This document shows, in pieces, positions 1 through 8,094 of a stretch of 64,000 bases of DNA (positions are counted from its first letter, which is position 1; each line of letters begins with the position of its first letter). The DNA is from Falsiroseomonas frigidaquae (GTDB lineage: Bacteria > Pseudomonadota > Alphaproteobacteria > Acetobacterales > Acetobacteraceae), in contig NZ_JAAVTX010000003.1 in NCBI RefSeq assembly GCF_012163145.1, forward strand, positions 372,001-436,000, given 5' to 3'. The notes beneath the pieces are model-generated. The model had not been told where the DNA came from, made no database searches, and saw only the letters and a program-made list of their open reading frames with translations. Both the position numbers and the translations under genes were made by a program.

Positions 1-147
1 GCTTCGTGGCGGCGCATCCCGCACGCCGGTGCCGCAGGCGTAGGCCACCCAGCCCGGAACCAGCGGCAGCACGCAGGGCGACAGAAAGGAGACCAGGCCG
101 CCACCGAACGCCAGGAGCAGGCCGAGGGCCGAGAATTCAAGCGCCAT
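1..147 (-). CDS. ccdA: Cytochrome c biogenesis protein CcdA, N-terminal 49 residues (runs off left edge)
   Basis: The ATG at 147 opens a frame that stays open to the window edge. Residues 20-34 read SFLSPCVLPLVPGWV, the first transmembrane segment of the CcdA/DsbD family with its SPCVLPL signature cysteine. CcdA moves reducing equivalents from cytoplasmic thioredoxin across the inner membrane to periplasmic thiol proteins. The start lies inside the last codons of lnt (11-bp overlap), so the two are probably translationally coupled, and it is the last visible gene of the zinc/copper operon starting near 5885. A thiol-reductant supply would suit a neighbouring periplasmic copper chaperone (inference). 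The 3' end is outside the window. Confidence 0.88.
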   Translation of the reverse strand, partial: MALEFSALGLLLAFGGGLVSFLSPCVLPLVPGWVAYACGTGVRDAPPRS

Positions 148-1732
148 GCGGCTCGCCTCCCCTGCGGGTCGCGGCTAAGCCTGCCAGCCCTGTGAACAGG
201 ACCGCCAGCAGCGGCCAGTCTCCGAAGCTTGCGTAGGGCGTTCGGCTCGGCAACGCTCCAGGCAGCGCCACGTCCAGTACGCCCCGCGTGCCAAGTGCCA
301 ACTGCTGCCGCACCCGCCCGTAGGCATCGGTGACGAAGGAAACCCCGCCATTCGCAACGCGCACCATCGGTAATCCGAGTTCCACAGCGCGCATCCTGGC
401 CGCAAGCGCATGCTGGTGCGGCCCCCAGGAGCGACCGAACCAGGCGTCGTTGGTGAGGGTCAGAATCCAACCTGCGTCGCGTGCTGTTCCACCGCCACCA
501 CCAGGAAAGATTGCCTCGTAGCAGATCAGCGTCATGGCGGCAGGCAAGCCGGGAACCGGCAATGGCGCCGGGTCCGTGCCCGGCGAGAAATCTACTGCGC
601 CATCCGTCAGCTTCGGCACCCCCGGTAGCCACGCGCGGAAGGGCACGTATTCGCCGAAGGGGACCAGCCGCATCTTGTCGTAGGCCGACAGGATTCGGGC
701 CGTGCCATCGAGGACCAACACGCTGTTCCGCATCGACGGCTGCCCGGCGACGTCCAGCCCGCGTCGTACCCCGCCAGTCACGAGGGCGCCCCGCGGCGGC
801 ACCACAGCGGCGATTGCCGCGCGGACGGCAGGCTCCTCTGCGATCAGGTAGGGAACTGCCGTCTCGGGCCAAAGCAGATGCGTCGGTTCTGCGCCCAATG
901 CTCCCGGTGTGCGGCTGAGAGAGAGAAGATCGGCGAGGATGCGAGCCCTTTCCGAGGGCGCCCATTTGAGGGACTGCGCCACGTCGGGCTGCACCAGGCG
1001 CAGCCGAACATCCGGCAATTCCGGTGGCGGCGGCACCGCGAGCCTTGCCGCGCCGCCGGCCCACAGCAGCGCCACGCAGCAGGCGGCGAGGCCGAACGGC
1101 AAGACCCGCCGAGCGGAAAGCGCGAAAGCCGGCAGCGCCGCGAGGAGGATGGTCGCCAGACCAAGGCCATGAATTCCAATGAAGGCGGCAAGCTGAAGGG
1201 GCGCGTCGGCGAACCCCCAGACGTGCCCTGCGAGATTCCATGGAAAGCCGGTCAGGACCGTCCCGCGCAGCCATTCACCCGCCGCCCAGCAGATCGTGAA
1301 TGCGATGAGAAGACGCGGACCGCGCCCGGAACCCGCCACGTATCGCGCAGCCGCGAGCGATAAGGCGGGAAACGAGGCCAGACCCGCCGACAACGCCACG
1401 AGCGCCGGAACGGCGAGCGCACCGAAGGTCTCGGCATCCACGGCGAATGCCTCGGTGATCCAGCCAAGCCCGACTATGAAGTTGCCGATGCCGAACAGCC
1501 ATCCAAGAAGGAAGGCGCCTTGGACCGAGCGCGTCCGCTCCAGCAGCAGAAACAACCCGCCGAAGCCGAGAAGGAAGGCCGGCAGAAGGTACAGCGGCGC
1601 GAAAGCGAGCGGCGTCATAGCCCCGAGAGCAAGTGCGGCCGCATTCGACTGCAGCCCAAGCCGGAGCGGCGTCAATGTCGGATTGCCCACCGATGCGGTG
1701 CCTGCTTCCGCAGCCAGCGGGCCGGCCTTCAT
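137..1732 (-). CDS. lnt: Apolipoprotein N-acyltransferase
   Basis: 531 residues, normal for Lnt. The N-terminal 230 residues are a run of hydrophobic segments; the C-terminal half is a nitrilase-fold (CN_hydrolase) domain. The catalytic triad is visible: Glu290 in LLWPETAVP, Lys353 in YDKMRLVPFGEY, Cys404 in LICYEAIFP, followed by TNDAWFG. The enzyme transfers the third acyl chain to the N-terminal cysteine of lipoproteins in the inner membrane. Its ATG overlaps the stop of the 52-residue gene upstream (ATGA) and its 3' end overlaps ccdA. Finding it inside a metal-resistance operon on an ICE is unusual: it must be a second copy, because the host needs its own. See findings. Confidence 0.95.
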   Translation of the reverse strand: MKAGPLAAEAGTASVGNPTLTPLRLGLQSNAAALALGAMTPLAFAPLYLLPAFLLGFGGLFLLLERTRSVQGAFLLGWLFGIGNFIVGLGWITEAFAVDAETFGALAVPALVALSAGLASFPALSLAAARYVAGSGRGPRLLIAFTICWAAGEWLRGTVLTGFPWNLAGHVWGFADAPLQLAAFIGIHGLGLATILLAALPAFALSARRVLPFGLAACCVALLWAGGAARLAVPPPPELPDVRLRLVQPDVAQSLKWAPSERARILADLLSLSRTPGALGAEPTHLLWPETAVPYLIAEEPAVRAAIAAVVPPRGALVTGGVRRGLDVAGQPSMRNSVLVLDGTARILSAYDKMRLVPFGEYVPFRAWLPGVPKLTDGAVDFSPGTDPAPLPVPGLPAAMTLICYEAIFPGGGGGTARDAGWILTLTNDAWFGRSWGPHQHALAARMRAVELGLPMVRVANGGVSFVTDAYGRVRQQLALGTRGVLDVALPGALPSRTPYASFGDWPLLAVLFTGLAGLAATRRGGEPHGA

Positions 1733-1887
1733 CTTTGCTCCGTCGCACGCGCCCTCCGCGCCTCCGCCTGTTCGTCCATTCGCGCTATGGTGATGGCGAA
1801 GAACACGGCTACGAGGGTGAAGAGTACGGCAAGGATGGCGCGCGACCGGCGCTGTTGGGCACGGATGCGGACGGCATCGGGCGACAT
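1729..1887 (-). CDS. Small single-pass membrane protein (52 aa)
   Basis: ATG at 1887, TGA at 1729-1731 overlapping the lnt start codon. The product has a basic N-terminus (RIRAQQRRSR), one hydrophobic helix at about residues 18-35 (ILAVLFTLVAVFFAITIA) and a charged tail rich in Arg and Glu. The layout resembles the small CoxF-type proteins linked to copper delivery to cytochrome oxidase, but I cannot assign a family with confidence. The start is 8 bases past the stop of the PCu(A)C gene and the end is coupled to lnt, so it is a true operon member and not a chance frame. Confidence 0.7.
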   Translation of the reverse strand: MSPDAVRIRAQQRRSRAILAVLFTLVAVFFAITIARMDEQAEARRARATEQR

Positions 1888-1895
1888 GTCATCGT

Positions 1896-2363
1896 TCAAT
1901 GGTCATGACCTCGGAGTTCAACAGGTACGTCGCCGGCCTGCGCAAACCGAAGGAACACCCGGATCATGTTGCCCGACCCAAGAGGCTGACGCAGTCCATT
2001 CAGCGCAAGGTATGGCCCGCCGGGTTCCAGTGTGAGAGTTCCGCCAGGAAGAATGGGAAGCCCCTCGGCTGGGGGACGGAATGCGCCGGCTGAGATCGGA
2101 TCGCGCTCCAGCACGCGTGTTGTCTCGACGTCGGGCGACCAGGCGGAGACCAAAAGATCCGCTGTCGCGCCGACATTGCGGACGATGAAAAATCCCTGAC
2201 TTTCGCGAGCTTCAGGCGGCACGGCTCGCGCCCACGCGCCGCTGACGACGACCGGTCCTCCCTGTCCATCCTGCGCCTCGGCCGAGCGCGACGAGATCGC
2301 CCGCCAAGCCAAGGCAATCGCCATCACCAGCCAGCGGCGTTGGGGTTCATGCAGGTCCTTCAA
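1896..2363 (-). CDS. PCu(A)C-type periplasmic copper chaperone
   Basis: 155 residues if translation begins at the TTG at 2363. That codon overlaps the TGA of the zinc-ribbon gene (TTGA) and has AGGAG nearby upstream; no better start keeps the signal peptide. The N-terminus QRRWLVMAIALAWRAI looks like a signal peptide. The mature part is a PCu(A)C domain: GAWARAVPPEARESQGFFIV, a later LEPGGPYLALNGL segment (the usual His of HxM is replaced near here) and a C-terminal beta strand set. This family binds Cu(I) in the periplasm and hands it to oxidases or exporters. The poor conservation of the HxnM ligands is worth noting. The longer frame to 2555 runs through the upstream gene and is not supported. 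Confidence 0.78.
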   Translation of the reverse strand: MKDLHEPQRRWLVMAIALAWRAISSRSAEAQDGQGGPVVVSGAWARAVPPEARESQGFFIVRNVGATADLLVSAWSPDVETTRVLERDPISAGAFRPPAEGLPILPGGTLTLEPGGPYLALNGLRQPLGSGNMIRVFLRFAQAGDVPVELRGHDH

Positions 2364-2653
2364 TCGAACATCTCCTGCAACCAAGACTTTCGGCGCCCAT
2401 GTAGGGCTTGCTTTCCATGGCCCCCGTGCTCCTCGCGGTGGCCGCCTTCCGGCCGCCATCCACTTGCGTTCGGCCTGGTCCAGGCTGAACTTGGCGCGGC
2501 AGGCGCGGCCTCCGCACGCTCGATGATCTTGTCCAGCTCGCCGCGGTCTAGCCACACGCCTCGGCAGCTCGGGCAGTAGTCGATCTCAATGCCGGCGCGG
2601 TCGCTCATTGTCAGCACGGTGCCACAGCGTGGGCAGTCGAAAGGAACGGTCAT
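2360..2653 (-). CDS. Zinc-ribbon protein (zf-TFIIB type)
   Basis: 97 residues. The first 45 carry two CxxC knuckles, CPRCGTVLTMS and CPSCRGVWLDRGELDKII, the classic small zf-TFIIB zinc ribbon that binds one zinc. The rest is a His-containing linker (GGHREEHGGHGKQALHG), possibly an extra metal ligand region. Members are of unknown function and often found beside metal exporters. It starts 12 bases after the CDF exporter ends and its stop overlaps the start of the PCu(A)C gene, so it belongs to the same transcript. Confidence 0.85.
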   Translation of the reverse strand: MTVPFDCPRCGTVLTMSDRAGIEIDYCPSCRGVWLDRGELDKIIERAEAAPAAPSSAWTRPNASGWRPEGGHREEHGGHGKQALHGRRKSWLQEMFD

Positions 2654-2665
2654 GCGGTGAGATCC

Positions 2666-3589
2666 TCAGTGTTTGCCGGCGACAAGGGCGCCAGGTGGAT
2701 CAACCTGCGTGGTGACGTGGTCGATAGCATAGCGTTCGCGCAGCCGTGACGCGACCAGCGCCGGCAGCGCCAGCGGATCGGCACCGGCCTCCGGGACGAC
2801 ATGGACCGTGGCCACGCTGCTCTCGTCGGTCAGCGTCCAGGCATGGAAGTGTCCGGCCTCGGCAATGCCGGGAAGAGTGGCAAGATCGGCCTCGGCGGCG
2901 CGGGCATCCAGGCCGCGTGGTACGGCCTGTAACAGAACGCGGATCGATTCAGACACCAGCCCCCATGCGGAACGCACCACGAGCACGGCGACCAGGACCG
3001 ACAGGATCGGGTCAAGCAGGGTCCAACCGGTCAGCATGATGCCGATGGCGGCGCCAATCGCGCCTACCGAGCCTAGCAGGTCGCCCAACACATGCAGCAT
3101 CGCACCGCGCAGGTTGCTGTCACCCTGGTCGCCGCGGCGCAGAATCAGGGCGCCGATGATATTGATGGCGAGACCGATGGCCGCGACCACCAGCATGGGT
3201 CCGGCCAGGACTTCCGATGGCTCACGCAGACGCGACACGGCCTCCCAGGCGATCCAGGCGACCAGCAGCAGCAGGGAGGCGCCGTTGGCCAATGCGGCCA
3301 GCACCCGGAGCCGGTGGAAGCCATAGGTCCGTACCGCATCCGGCGCCCTTGCCGCGACACGATAGGCGATCAGCGCCAGCAGCAGGGCCGCCGCGTCGGA
3401 CACCATGTGACCAGCATCAGCGATCAGCGCCAAGGACCCTGAGAGCCAGCCGCCGACGGCCTGCACTGCGGCGTAGCCGGCAGTCATGATGAGGACGGTG
3501 CGGATCCGCCGCTCGCTGCCTGCCGTCACCCGCGCGCCGTGCGCGGGCCCAGCATGGTTGTGCGGCGCATGGTCATGTCCCTCGGACAT
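2666..3589 (-). CDS. CDF-family Zn/Co/Cd efflux transporter
   Basis: 307 residues. A His-rich cytoplasmic N-terminus (GHDHAPHNHAGPAHG) is followed by six transmembrane helices and a C-terminal metallochaperone-like domain. The metal-site motif of helix 2, DAGHMVSDAAALL, has the HxxxD pair of zinc-type CDF proteins, and LISVLVAVLV-like helix 5 follows (DPILSVLVAVL). CDF proteins exchange cytoplasmic Zn2+, Cd2+ or Co2+ for protons. It begins 12 bases after zntA, so the operon encodes a primary and a secondary exporter for the same ions. The start ATG puts the His cluster at the N-terminus, as is usual. Confidence 0.93.
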   Translation of the reverse strand: MSEGHDHAPHNHAGPAHGARVTAGSERRIRTVLIMTAGYAAVQAVGGWLSGSLALIADAGHMVSDAAALLLALIAYRVAARAPDAVRTYGFHRLRVLAALANGASLLLLVAWIAWEAVSRLREPSEVLAGPMLVVAAIGLAINIIGALILRRGDQGDSNLRGAMLHVLGDLLGSVGAIGAAIGIMLTGWTLLDPILSVLVAVLVVRSAWGLVSESIRVLLQAVPRGLDARAAEADLATLPGIAEAGHFHAWTLTDESSVATVHVVPEAGADPLALPALVASRLRERYAIDHVTTQVDPPGALVAGKH

Positions 3590-3601
3590 CAGGTCCCCCT
3601 A

Positions 3602-5857
3602 TCAAGCCTGGGGCCGCCAGCGCAGCAGGCGCAGGGCGTTGAGGGTTACAAGCACCGTGGCCCCAGTGTCAGCCAGGATCGCGGGCCAGAGGCCGGTCAG
3701 GCCGATCAGCGTCGTCACCAGGAACACGCCCTTCAGCCCGACCGCCACTGCCACGTTCTGCTTCACGTTGGCCATGGTCGCCCGCGAGAGGGAGACCAGT
3801 TCCGCCACGCCGGTCACACGATCCTTCAGCACTGCGGCATCCGCCGATTCCAGCGCCACGTCGGTGCCGCCGCCCATCGCCACGCCGACAGAAGCCGCCG
3901 CCAGCGCTGGCGCATCGTTGATGCCGTCGCCGACCATCACGACCGGGCCACCCTCCATCAGGCGGCCGATCTCCCGCAGCTTGTCATCCGGGAGCAGTTC
4001 CGCCTTCACGTCCAGACCGAGCGAGACGGCGATGGCCTCGCCGGTCCGGCGGTTATCGCCAGTCAGCATCACCGACCGCACGCCGAGGGTTGAGAGCGCT
4101 GCGATGCCCTCCTTCGCATCGACGCGTGGCTCATCGCGCAGCGCGATCAATCCGAGCGTGGTGCCGTCTGCCAGCACCACGGCGACCGTCTTGCCCTGGG
4201 ACTCCAGCCGCGCCAGCCTCATCTCAAGGATGCCAAGTTGCGCGCCTGCCTCGCGCGCATGGCGCGGGCTGCCGACGCTAATGCGGCGCCCGCCGATCAT
4301 GGCCGTGACCGCCTTGCCGGGGATGGCAGCGAGATCGGTTGCTGTCGGCAGGGTAAGGCTCCGCGCCGAGGCCTCGGCCAGGACCGCCTTGGCCAGCGGA
4401 TGCGCCGAGCCCTGCTCGACGGAAGCCGCCAGTTCAAGGACCTGCTGCTCCATCTGGCCGGGCGCCGGAAGGATCTCGGTCACGCGCGGGTGACCCTCGG
4501 TGAGCGTGCCGGTCTTGTCGAAGGCCACCGTCCGGGCGGCACCGATGGCTTCCAGGGCAGCACCACCCTTCACCAGCAACCCGCGCCTGGCGCCGGCCGA
4601 GAGACCGGAGGCCATGGCGGCCGGTACCGAGATCACAAGCGCGCAGGGGCAGGCGATCAGCAGGACCGCGAGGCCGCGATAGACGCTGGTGCCCCAATCC
4701 CAGCCGAACAGGAAGGGCGGCAACAGGATTACCAGCGCCGATACAATCATCGCCCCGGGCGTCCACCACTCGGAGAAGCGCTCGATGAATCGCTGGGTCG
4801 GCGCCCGAGACGCGGCCGCTTCCTCCACCATGCGAATGATACGGGCGATGGTGTTATCGGAGGCCGCGCGCGTCACGCGGACGCGCAGCACGCCATCTGC
4901 GTTGATCGATCCCGCGATCACCGCCTCGCCCAGCCCGCGTGCCACCGGGATGCTTTCCCCGGTCACCGGGCTTTCATCCAGGGCTGAGGTGCCTTCCTCG
5001 ATGGTGCCGTCGCAGGGCACCCGGTCGCCTGGCCGGATCAGCACCAAGTCGCCGATCGCCAGCCTGTCAGCGGGCAGTTGCTCGGTGGTGCCATCTGGCC
5101 GCACGCGTAGCGCCACGCGCGGCATAAGGTCGGCCAAAGCGCGGATGCCGGCACGGGCACGGCCGGCGGCAACGTTTTCCAGCAACTCGCCGATCGCGAA
5201 GAGCAGCACGACGACCGCGGCCTCCTCCGCCGCGCCAATCACCACGGCGCCTATGGCCGCGGTGCACATCAGCGTCTCGATGCTGAAGGGGCTGCCGACA
5301 CGGGCCAGCGCGATGGCGCGCCGGCCAAAGGGAAACAGCGCCACGGCGGTGGCGACGAGGAAGAGCGGATAGGTCAGCTGCTCAGGCAGAACCAGCGATA
5401 GCGCATAGGCGCCAAGAACCAGCGCGCCGAGCAGCCAGACCAGCTTTGCCTTGCCGGTCGCCCACCAAGACTTCGTGGCGTCGACAGGATCTTCATGGTC
5501 GGTGTGGCTGTGGCCATGTGCCGCGGGCTTCGCTGAGGCAGACTCGTGGCTATGGCCATCCTCGTGATCATGATCGTGTGGATGGTCAGGGCCACAGGTG
5601 GGCGCCGCACCGCCTGGGCCTGCCGCCGTCGCGGCGCCATCGAGCCGCTTCGTCGAATAGCCGAGTGCCGCAACCTGCGCCTCGACGGCCTCAGGCCGGC
5701 CGGCCGTATCGAGGTCGAGCGTCAATCGCTCGGCCATGAGGTTGACCTCGACACCCGAGACCCCCGGAAGCCGTTCCACGGCTTTGGTGACCTTGGCAAC
5801 GCAGGAGGCGCAATCCATGCCCTCCACCCGCCAGGTCTGTCTTGTTACAGCGCCCAT
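3602..5857 (-). CDS. zntA: Zn2+/Cd2+/Pb2+-translocating P1B-type ATPase
   Basis: 751 residues. Residues 1-70 are one HMA domain with GMDCASC (Cys16, Cys19). Residues 88-122 are a His/Asp-rich linker (DHPHDHDHEDGHSHES and HGHSHTDHED), a likely metal sensor or buffer. The transport core has the CPC motif at 403-405 (ACPCALVIS), the phosphorylated Asp447 in DKTGTLTEG, SAHPLA and GDGINDAPAL. The CPCALV plus ISVPAA context is that of zinc/cadmium/lead pumps rather than copper pumps. It is the first gene of a seven-gene run; the promoter at 5885-5915 has the stretched spacer of MerR-activated genes. Confidence 0.96.
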   Translation of the reverse strand: MGAVTRQTWRVEGMDCASCVAKVTKAVERLPGVSGVEVNLMAERLTLDLDTAGRPEAVEAQVAALGYSTKRLDGAATAAGPGGAAPTCGPDHPHDHDHEDGHSHESASAKPAAHGHSHTDHEDPVDATKSWWATGKAKLVWLLGALVLGAYALSLVLPEQLTYPLFLVATAVALFPFGRRAIALARVGSPFSIETLMCTAAIGAVVIGAAEEAAVVVLLFAIGELLENVAAGRARAGIRALADLMPRVALRVRPDGTTEQLPADRLAIGDLVLIRPGDRVPCDGTIEEGTSALDESPVTGESIPVARGLGEAVIAGSINADGVLRVRVTRAASDNTIARIIRMVEEAAASRAPTQRFIERFSEWWTPGAMIVSALVILLPPFLFGWDWGTSVYRGLAVLLIACPCALVISVPAAMASGLSAGARRGLLVKGGAALEAIGAARTVAFDKTGTLTEGHPRVTEILPAPGQMEQQVLELAASVEQGSAHPLAKAVLAEASARSLTLPTATDLAAIPGKAVTAMIGGRRISVGSPRHAREAGAQLGILEMRLARLESQGKTVAVVLADGTTLGLIALRDEPRVDAKEGIAALSTLGVRSVMLTGDNRRTGEAIAVSLGLDVKAELLPDDKLREIGRLMEGGPVVMVGDGINDAPALAAASVGVAMGGGTDVALESADAAVLKDRVTGVAELVSLSRATMANVKQNVAVAVGLKGVFLVTTLIGLTGLWPAILADTGATVLVTLNALRLLRWRPQA

Positions 5858-5884
5858 GACATCCGTCCGATCGTACAGGCGGTA

Positions 5885-5915
5885 GGTATGGGACCTCTAG
5901 TGGCTAGAGGTTCAA
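5885..5915 (-). promoter_or_regulatory. MerR-type promoter/operator of the zntA operon
   Basis: Reading the minus strand, -35 TTGAAC (5910-5915) and -10 CATACC (5885-5890) are separated by 19 bp instead of 17. The spacer holds the near-perfect dyad ACCTCTAGTGGCTAGAGGT (5893-5911). An over-long spacer filled by a dyad is the hallmark of promoters untwisted by MerR-family activators; this dyad is of the ZntR/CadR/PbrR kind. The MerR gene at 8553 is the obvious candidate regulator. Confidence 0.85.
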
Positions 5916-5947
5916 GCCCCTTCTTATCGGCCAGCTCAAGTCGGGGT

Positions 5948-6400
5948 TCACCCGTTGAAGCGCATGAAAGGCCGGTGTGGGCCGGTGCCGAAGGCGATCA
6001 CGTCGTAGCTGTCAGCCGGTGCGCCGGGCACTTCCATGCCGGGCGAGCCAACCGGCATCTCCGGCACAGCGAGGCCACGAACGCCCGCGGGGCGCTCTGC
6101 CAGCAGCCGGCGGATGGCAGCCGCGGGCACATGGCCTTCGAGCGCGAAGCCTTCGACCTCGCCCGCGTGGCAGGACAGGAGGTCGGCCGGCGTCCCAAGG
6201 CGGCGCCGCACTGGGGCGACCGACTGCACCACCTGGTCCGCCACGGTAAAGCCCTCAGCGCGCAAATGCGCGATCCAGCCCGAACAGCAGCCGCAATTCG
6301 GGTCGCGCCATACGCCGATCTGCGTGGCGCGCTGGGCAAGTACGGGCATCGGCAGCGCAACAAGTGTGGCGGTGGCGAGGAGAGAGCGGCGTGACGTCAT
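5948..6400 (-). CDS. DUF411 metal-binding exported protein (copy 1)
   Basis: 150 residues. The N-terminus MTSRRSLLATATLVALP...VLAQ is a signal peptide with a twin-arginine flavour. The mature protein has the DUF411 signature WRDPNCGCCSGWIAHL, then LLSCHAGEVEGFALEGHVPAAAI and GSPGMEVPG. DUF411 proteins recur in copper and silver resistance loci; the CGCC and SCH cysteines and histidines are presumed metal ligands. It is about half identical to the second copy at 15038. It has its own MerR-type promoter (6448-6479) and ends 90 bases before zntA begins, so it may also read into that operon. Confidence 0.9.
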   Translation of the reverse strand: MTSRRSLLATATLVALPMPVLAQRATQIGVWRDPNCGCCSGWIAHLRAEGFTVADQVVQSVAPVRRRLGTPADLLSCHAGEVEGFALEGHVPAAAIRRLLAERPAGVRGLAVPEMPVGSPGMEVPGAPADSYDVIAFGTGPHRPFMRFNG

Positions 6401-6447
6401 GGGTGTTCCTCATCTCGGCCGGACGGGCGGTGACACTAAGCTGGCGA

Positions 6448-6479
6448 CATAAGCCGGTTTGCCCCGGTGGGAAGGTCAA
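6448..6479 (-). promoter_or_regulatory. MerR/CueR-type promoter of the DUF411 gene
   Basis: Minus strand: -35 TTGACC (6474-6479), 20-bp spacer, -10 CTTATG (6448-6453). The spacer begins with TTCCCACCGGGGCAAACC, an imperfect dyad of the type bound by copper-sensing CueR/HmrR proteins in alphaproteobacteria (TTGACCTTnCC...GGCAAnG). The start codon lies 48 bases downstream. This dyad is unlike the one at zntA, which suggests a copper rather than a zinc sensor. Confidence 0.7.
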
Positions 6480-6683
6480 GCGGAACCGGTGCCATGGCTC
6501 GTTGCCAACGGGAGCGATTAGCGGGCAGCACCAATATAGCCTCACATTGCATCGCTGACGCGGCCCGTTGGGCCTCTGTACCGGCGTTGCGGGCGCCCTT
6601 GGGCAAGTGGAGCCGGCTACAGCATAGATCGCGCCAGCAGACCTGGATGCGGTGCAACCGCCGCCGGACGCGCGGGACCTGCC

Positions 6684-8021
6684 TTAATCCCCAAGCCCTG
6701 CGTCAAACAAAAGCTTCATGTTCAGCCCGACTATCACCGCCGCCGTCGCCCAGCCAAGCGCGATCTGCCAAGCCGGTGCCGTGAAGACACCCATGCGGTT
6801 GCGGTCCTGCGCGAACAGCATCAGCGGGATCACCGCGAAGGGCAGCTGGATCGACAGGATAACCTGGCTGAGGATCAGCAGCTGCGCGGTGCCGGACGCT
6901 CCATACATCCAGGTGACGATCACAGCGGGGATGATGGCGATCAGCCGCGTCACCAGCCGCCGCAACACCGGGGGCAAGCGGAACCGCAGGAAGCCCTCCA
7001 TCACCACCTGCCCCGCCAGGGTGGCGGTGACGGTGGCGTTAAGTCCGCACAGCAGCAGCGCCACGCCGAAGGCGGTGGCCGCGATGCCTGCGCCCAATAG
7101 CGGCGTCAGCAGCTGGTAGGCCTCACCAATTTCCGCCACCTCGGTATTGCCGCTTGCGTGGAACGTGGCGGCTGCGGTGATTAGGATCGCCGAATTGATC
7201 AGCAGCGCCAGGGTCAGCGCCAGAGTGCTGTCGATGGTGGCGAACTTGATTGCCTCCCGCTTGCCCGCTTCATCGAAGTTCCAGGACCGCGACTGCACCA
7301 CGGCGGTATGCAGGTACAGGTTGTGCGGCATCACGGTGGCCCCGAGGATGCCCATGGCGATGTAGAGCTGCGTCTGGTTAGTCACGATCGAGACGGCAGG
7401 GATATAGCCGTTCAGCACCGCCGCCCAGTCCGGGTCGGACAACACGATCTGGATGCCGAAGCAGCCGACGATCAGCATGATGAAGCCGAAGATCAGCGCT
7501 TCCAACCAGCGCACGCCTTTGTTCTGGAGCCACAGGATCAGGAAGGCGTCGAGCGCGGTCAGGAACACGCCGTACAGCAGCGGAATGCCGAACAGCAATT
7601 CCAGCGCGATGGCCGTGCCGATCAGCTCGGCGAGGTCGGTGGCGCAGATCGCAATCTCGGCAAACAGCCACAGTGGATAGGCGACCACCTTTGGAAACCG
7701 CTCACGGCAGAGCTGGGCGAGGTCGCGGCCGGTGGCGACGCCGATCCGGACGCACAGCGCCTGCAGCAGGATCGCCATCAGCGAGGAGGTCAGTGCGACG
7801 GCGAGCAGGGTGTATCCGAAGGCCGATCCGCCGGCGAGCGAGGTCGCCCAGTTGCCCGGGTCCATGTAGCCGACCGCAACCAGGTAGCCTGGACCCATGA
7901 AGGCAAAGAGCTTGCGGAGGAACCCGCCTGCGTTTGGCACCGCAACCGAGCGGTGCACCTCCGGCAGGCTTGGCAGCCCGGCGGGTGCGGGCGAGGCGAC
8001 AACCTCGGATGGCGGGTTCAC
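6684..8021 (-). CDS. mntH: Nramp-family Mn2+ transporter
   Basis: 445 residues, GTG start at 8021 preceded by TTGGAGG at a good distance. The metal-site motifs of the Nramp family are intact: [13 protein letters not shown] in helix 1 and [13 protein letters not shown] in helix 6. Eleven hydrophobic helices can be traced. The protein couples proton entry to Mn2+ (or Fe2+) uptake across the inner membrane. It is divergent from mntR with two inverted repeats over its promoter, the usual arrangement for manganese-repressed uptake. An importer amid exporters makes sense if manganese protects against other metals (inference). Confidence 0.96.
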   Translation of the reverse strand: MNPPSEVVASPAPAGLPSLPEVHRSVAVPNAGGFLRKLFAFMGPGYLVAVGYMDPGNWATSLAGGSAFGYTLLAVALTSSLMAILLQALCVRIGVATGRDLAQLCRERFPKVVAYPLWLFAEIAICATDLAELIGTAIALELLFGIPLLYGVFLTALDAFLILWLQNKGVRWLEALIFGFIMLIVGCFGIQIVLSDPDWAAVLNGYIPAVSIVTNQTQLYIAMGILGATVMPHNLYLHTAVVQSRSWNFDEAGKREAIKFATIDSTLALTLALLINSAILITAAATFHASGNTEVAEIGEAYQLLTPLLGAGIAATAFGVALLLCGLNATVTATLAGQVVMEGFLRFRLPPVLRRLVTRLIAIIPAVIVTWMYGASGTAQLLILSQVILSIQLPFAVIPLMLFAQDRNRMGVFTAPAWQIALGWATAAVIVGLNMKLLFDAGLGD

Positions 8022-8037
8022 GCACGGCCTCCAAAAC

Positions 8038-8082
8038 TTAGTGTCTGCTAAATTATAGTGATCGGACTATGGCTGATGTCAA
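8038..8082 (-). promoter_or_regulatory. mntH promoter with two MntR-like inverted repeats
   Basis: Minus strand -35 TTGACA (8077-8082), 19-bp spacer, perfect -10 TATAAT (8052-8057). Two dyads overlie it: ATAGT-N6-ACTAT at 8055-8070, across the spacer and into the -10, and TTAG-N6-CTAA at 8038-8051, just downstream of the -10. Either, if occupied, would block polymerase. The same 75-bp gap serves mntR on the other strand, so the repeats could also autoregulate mntR. Confidence 0.75.
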
Positions 8083-8094
8083 GCGGAGGCGCTA

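Noticed and set aside
1275-1748. 157-codon minus frame overlapping the start of lnt
   Set aside because: Lies in another frame within lnt; the 52-residue membrane protein and lnt explain this DNA better.
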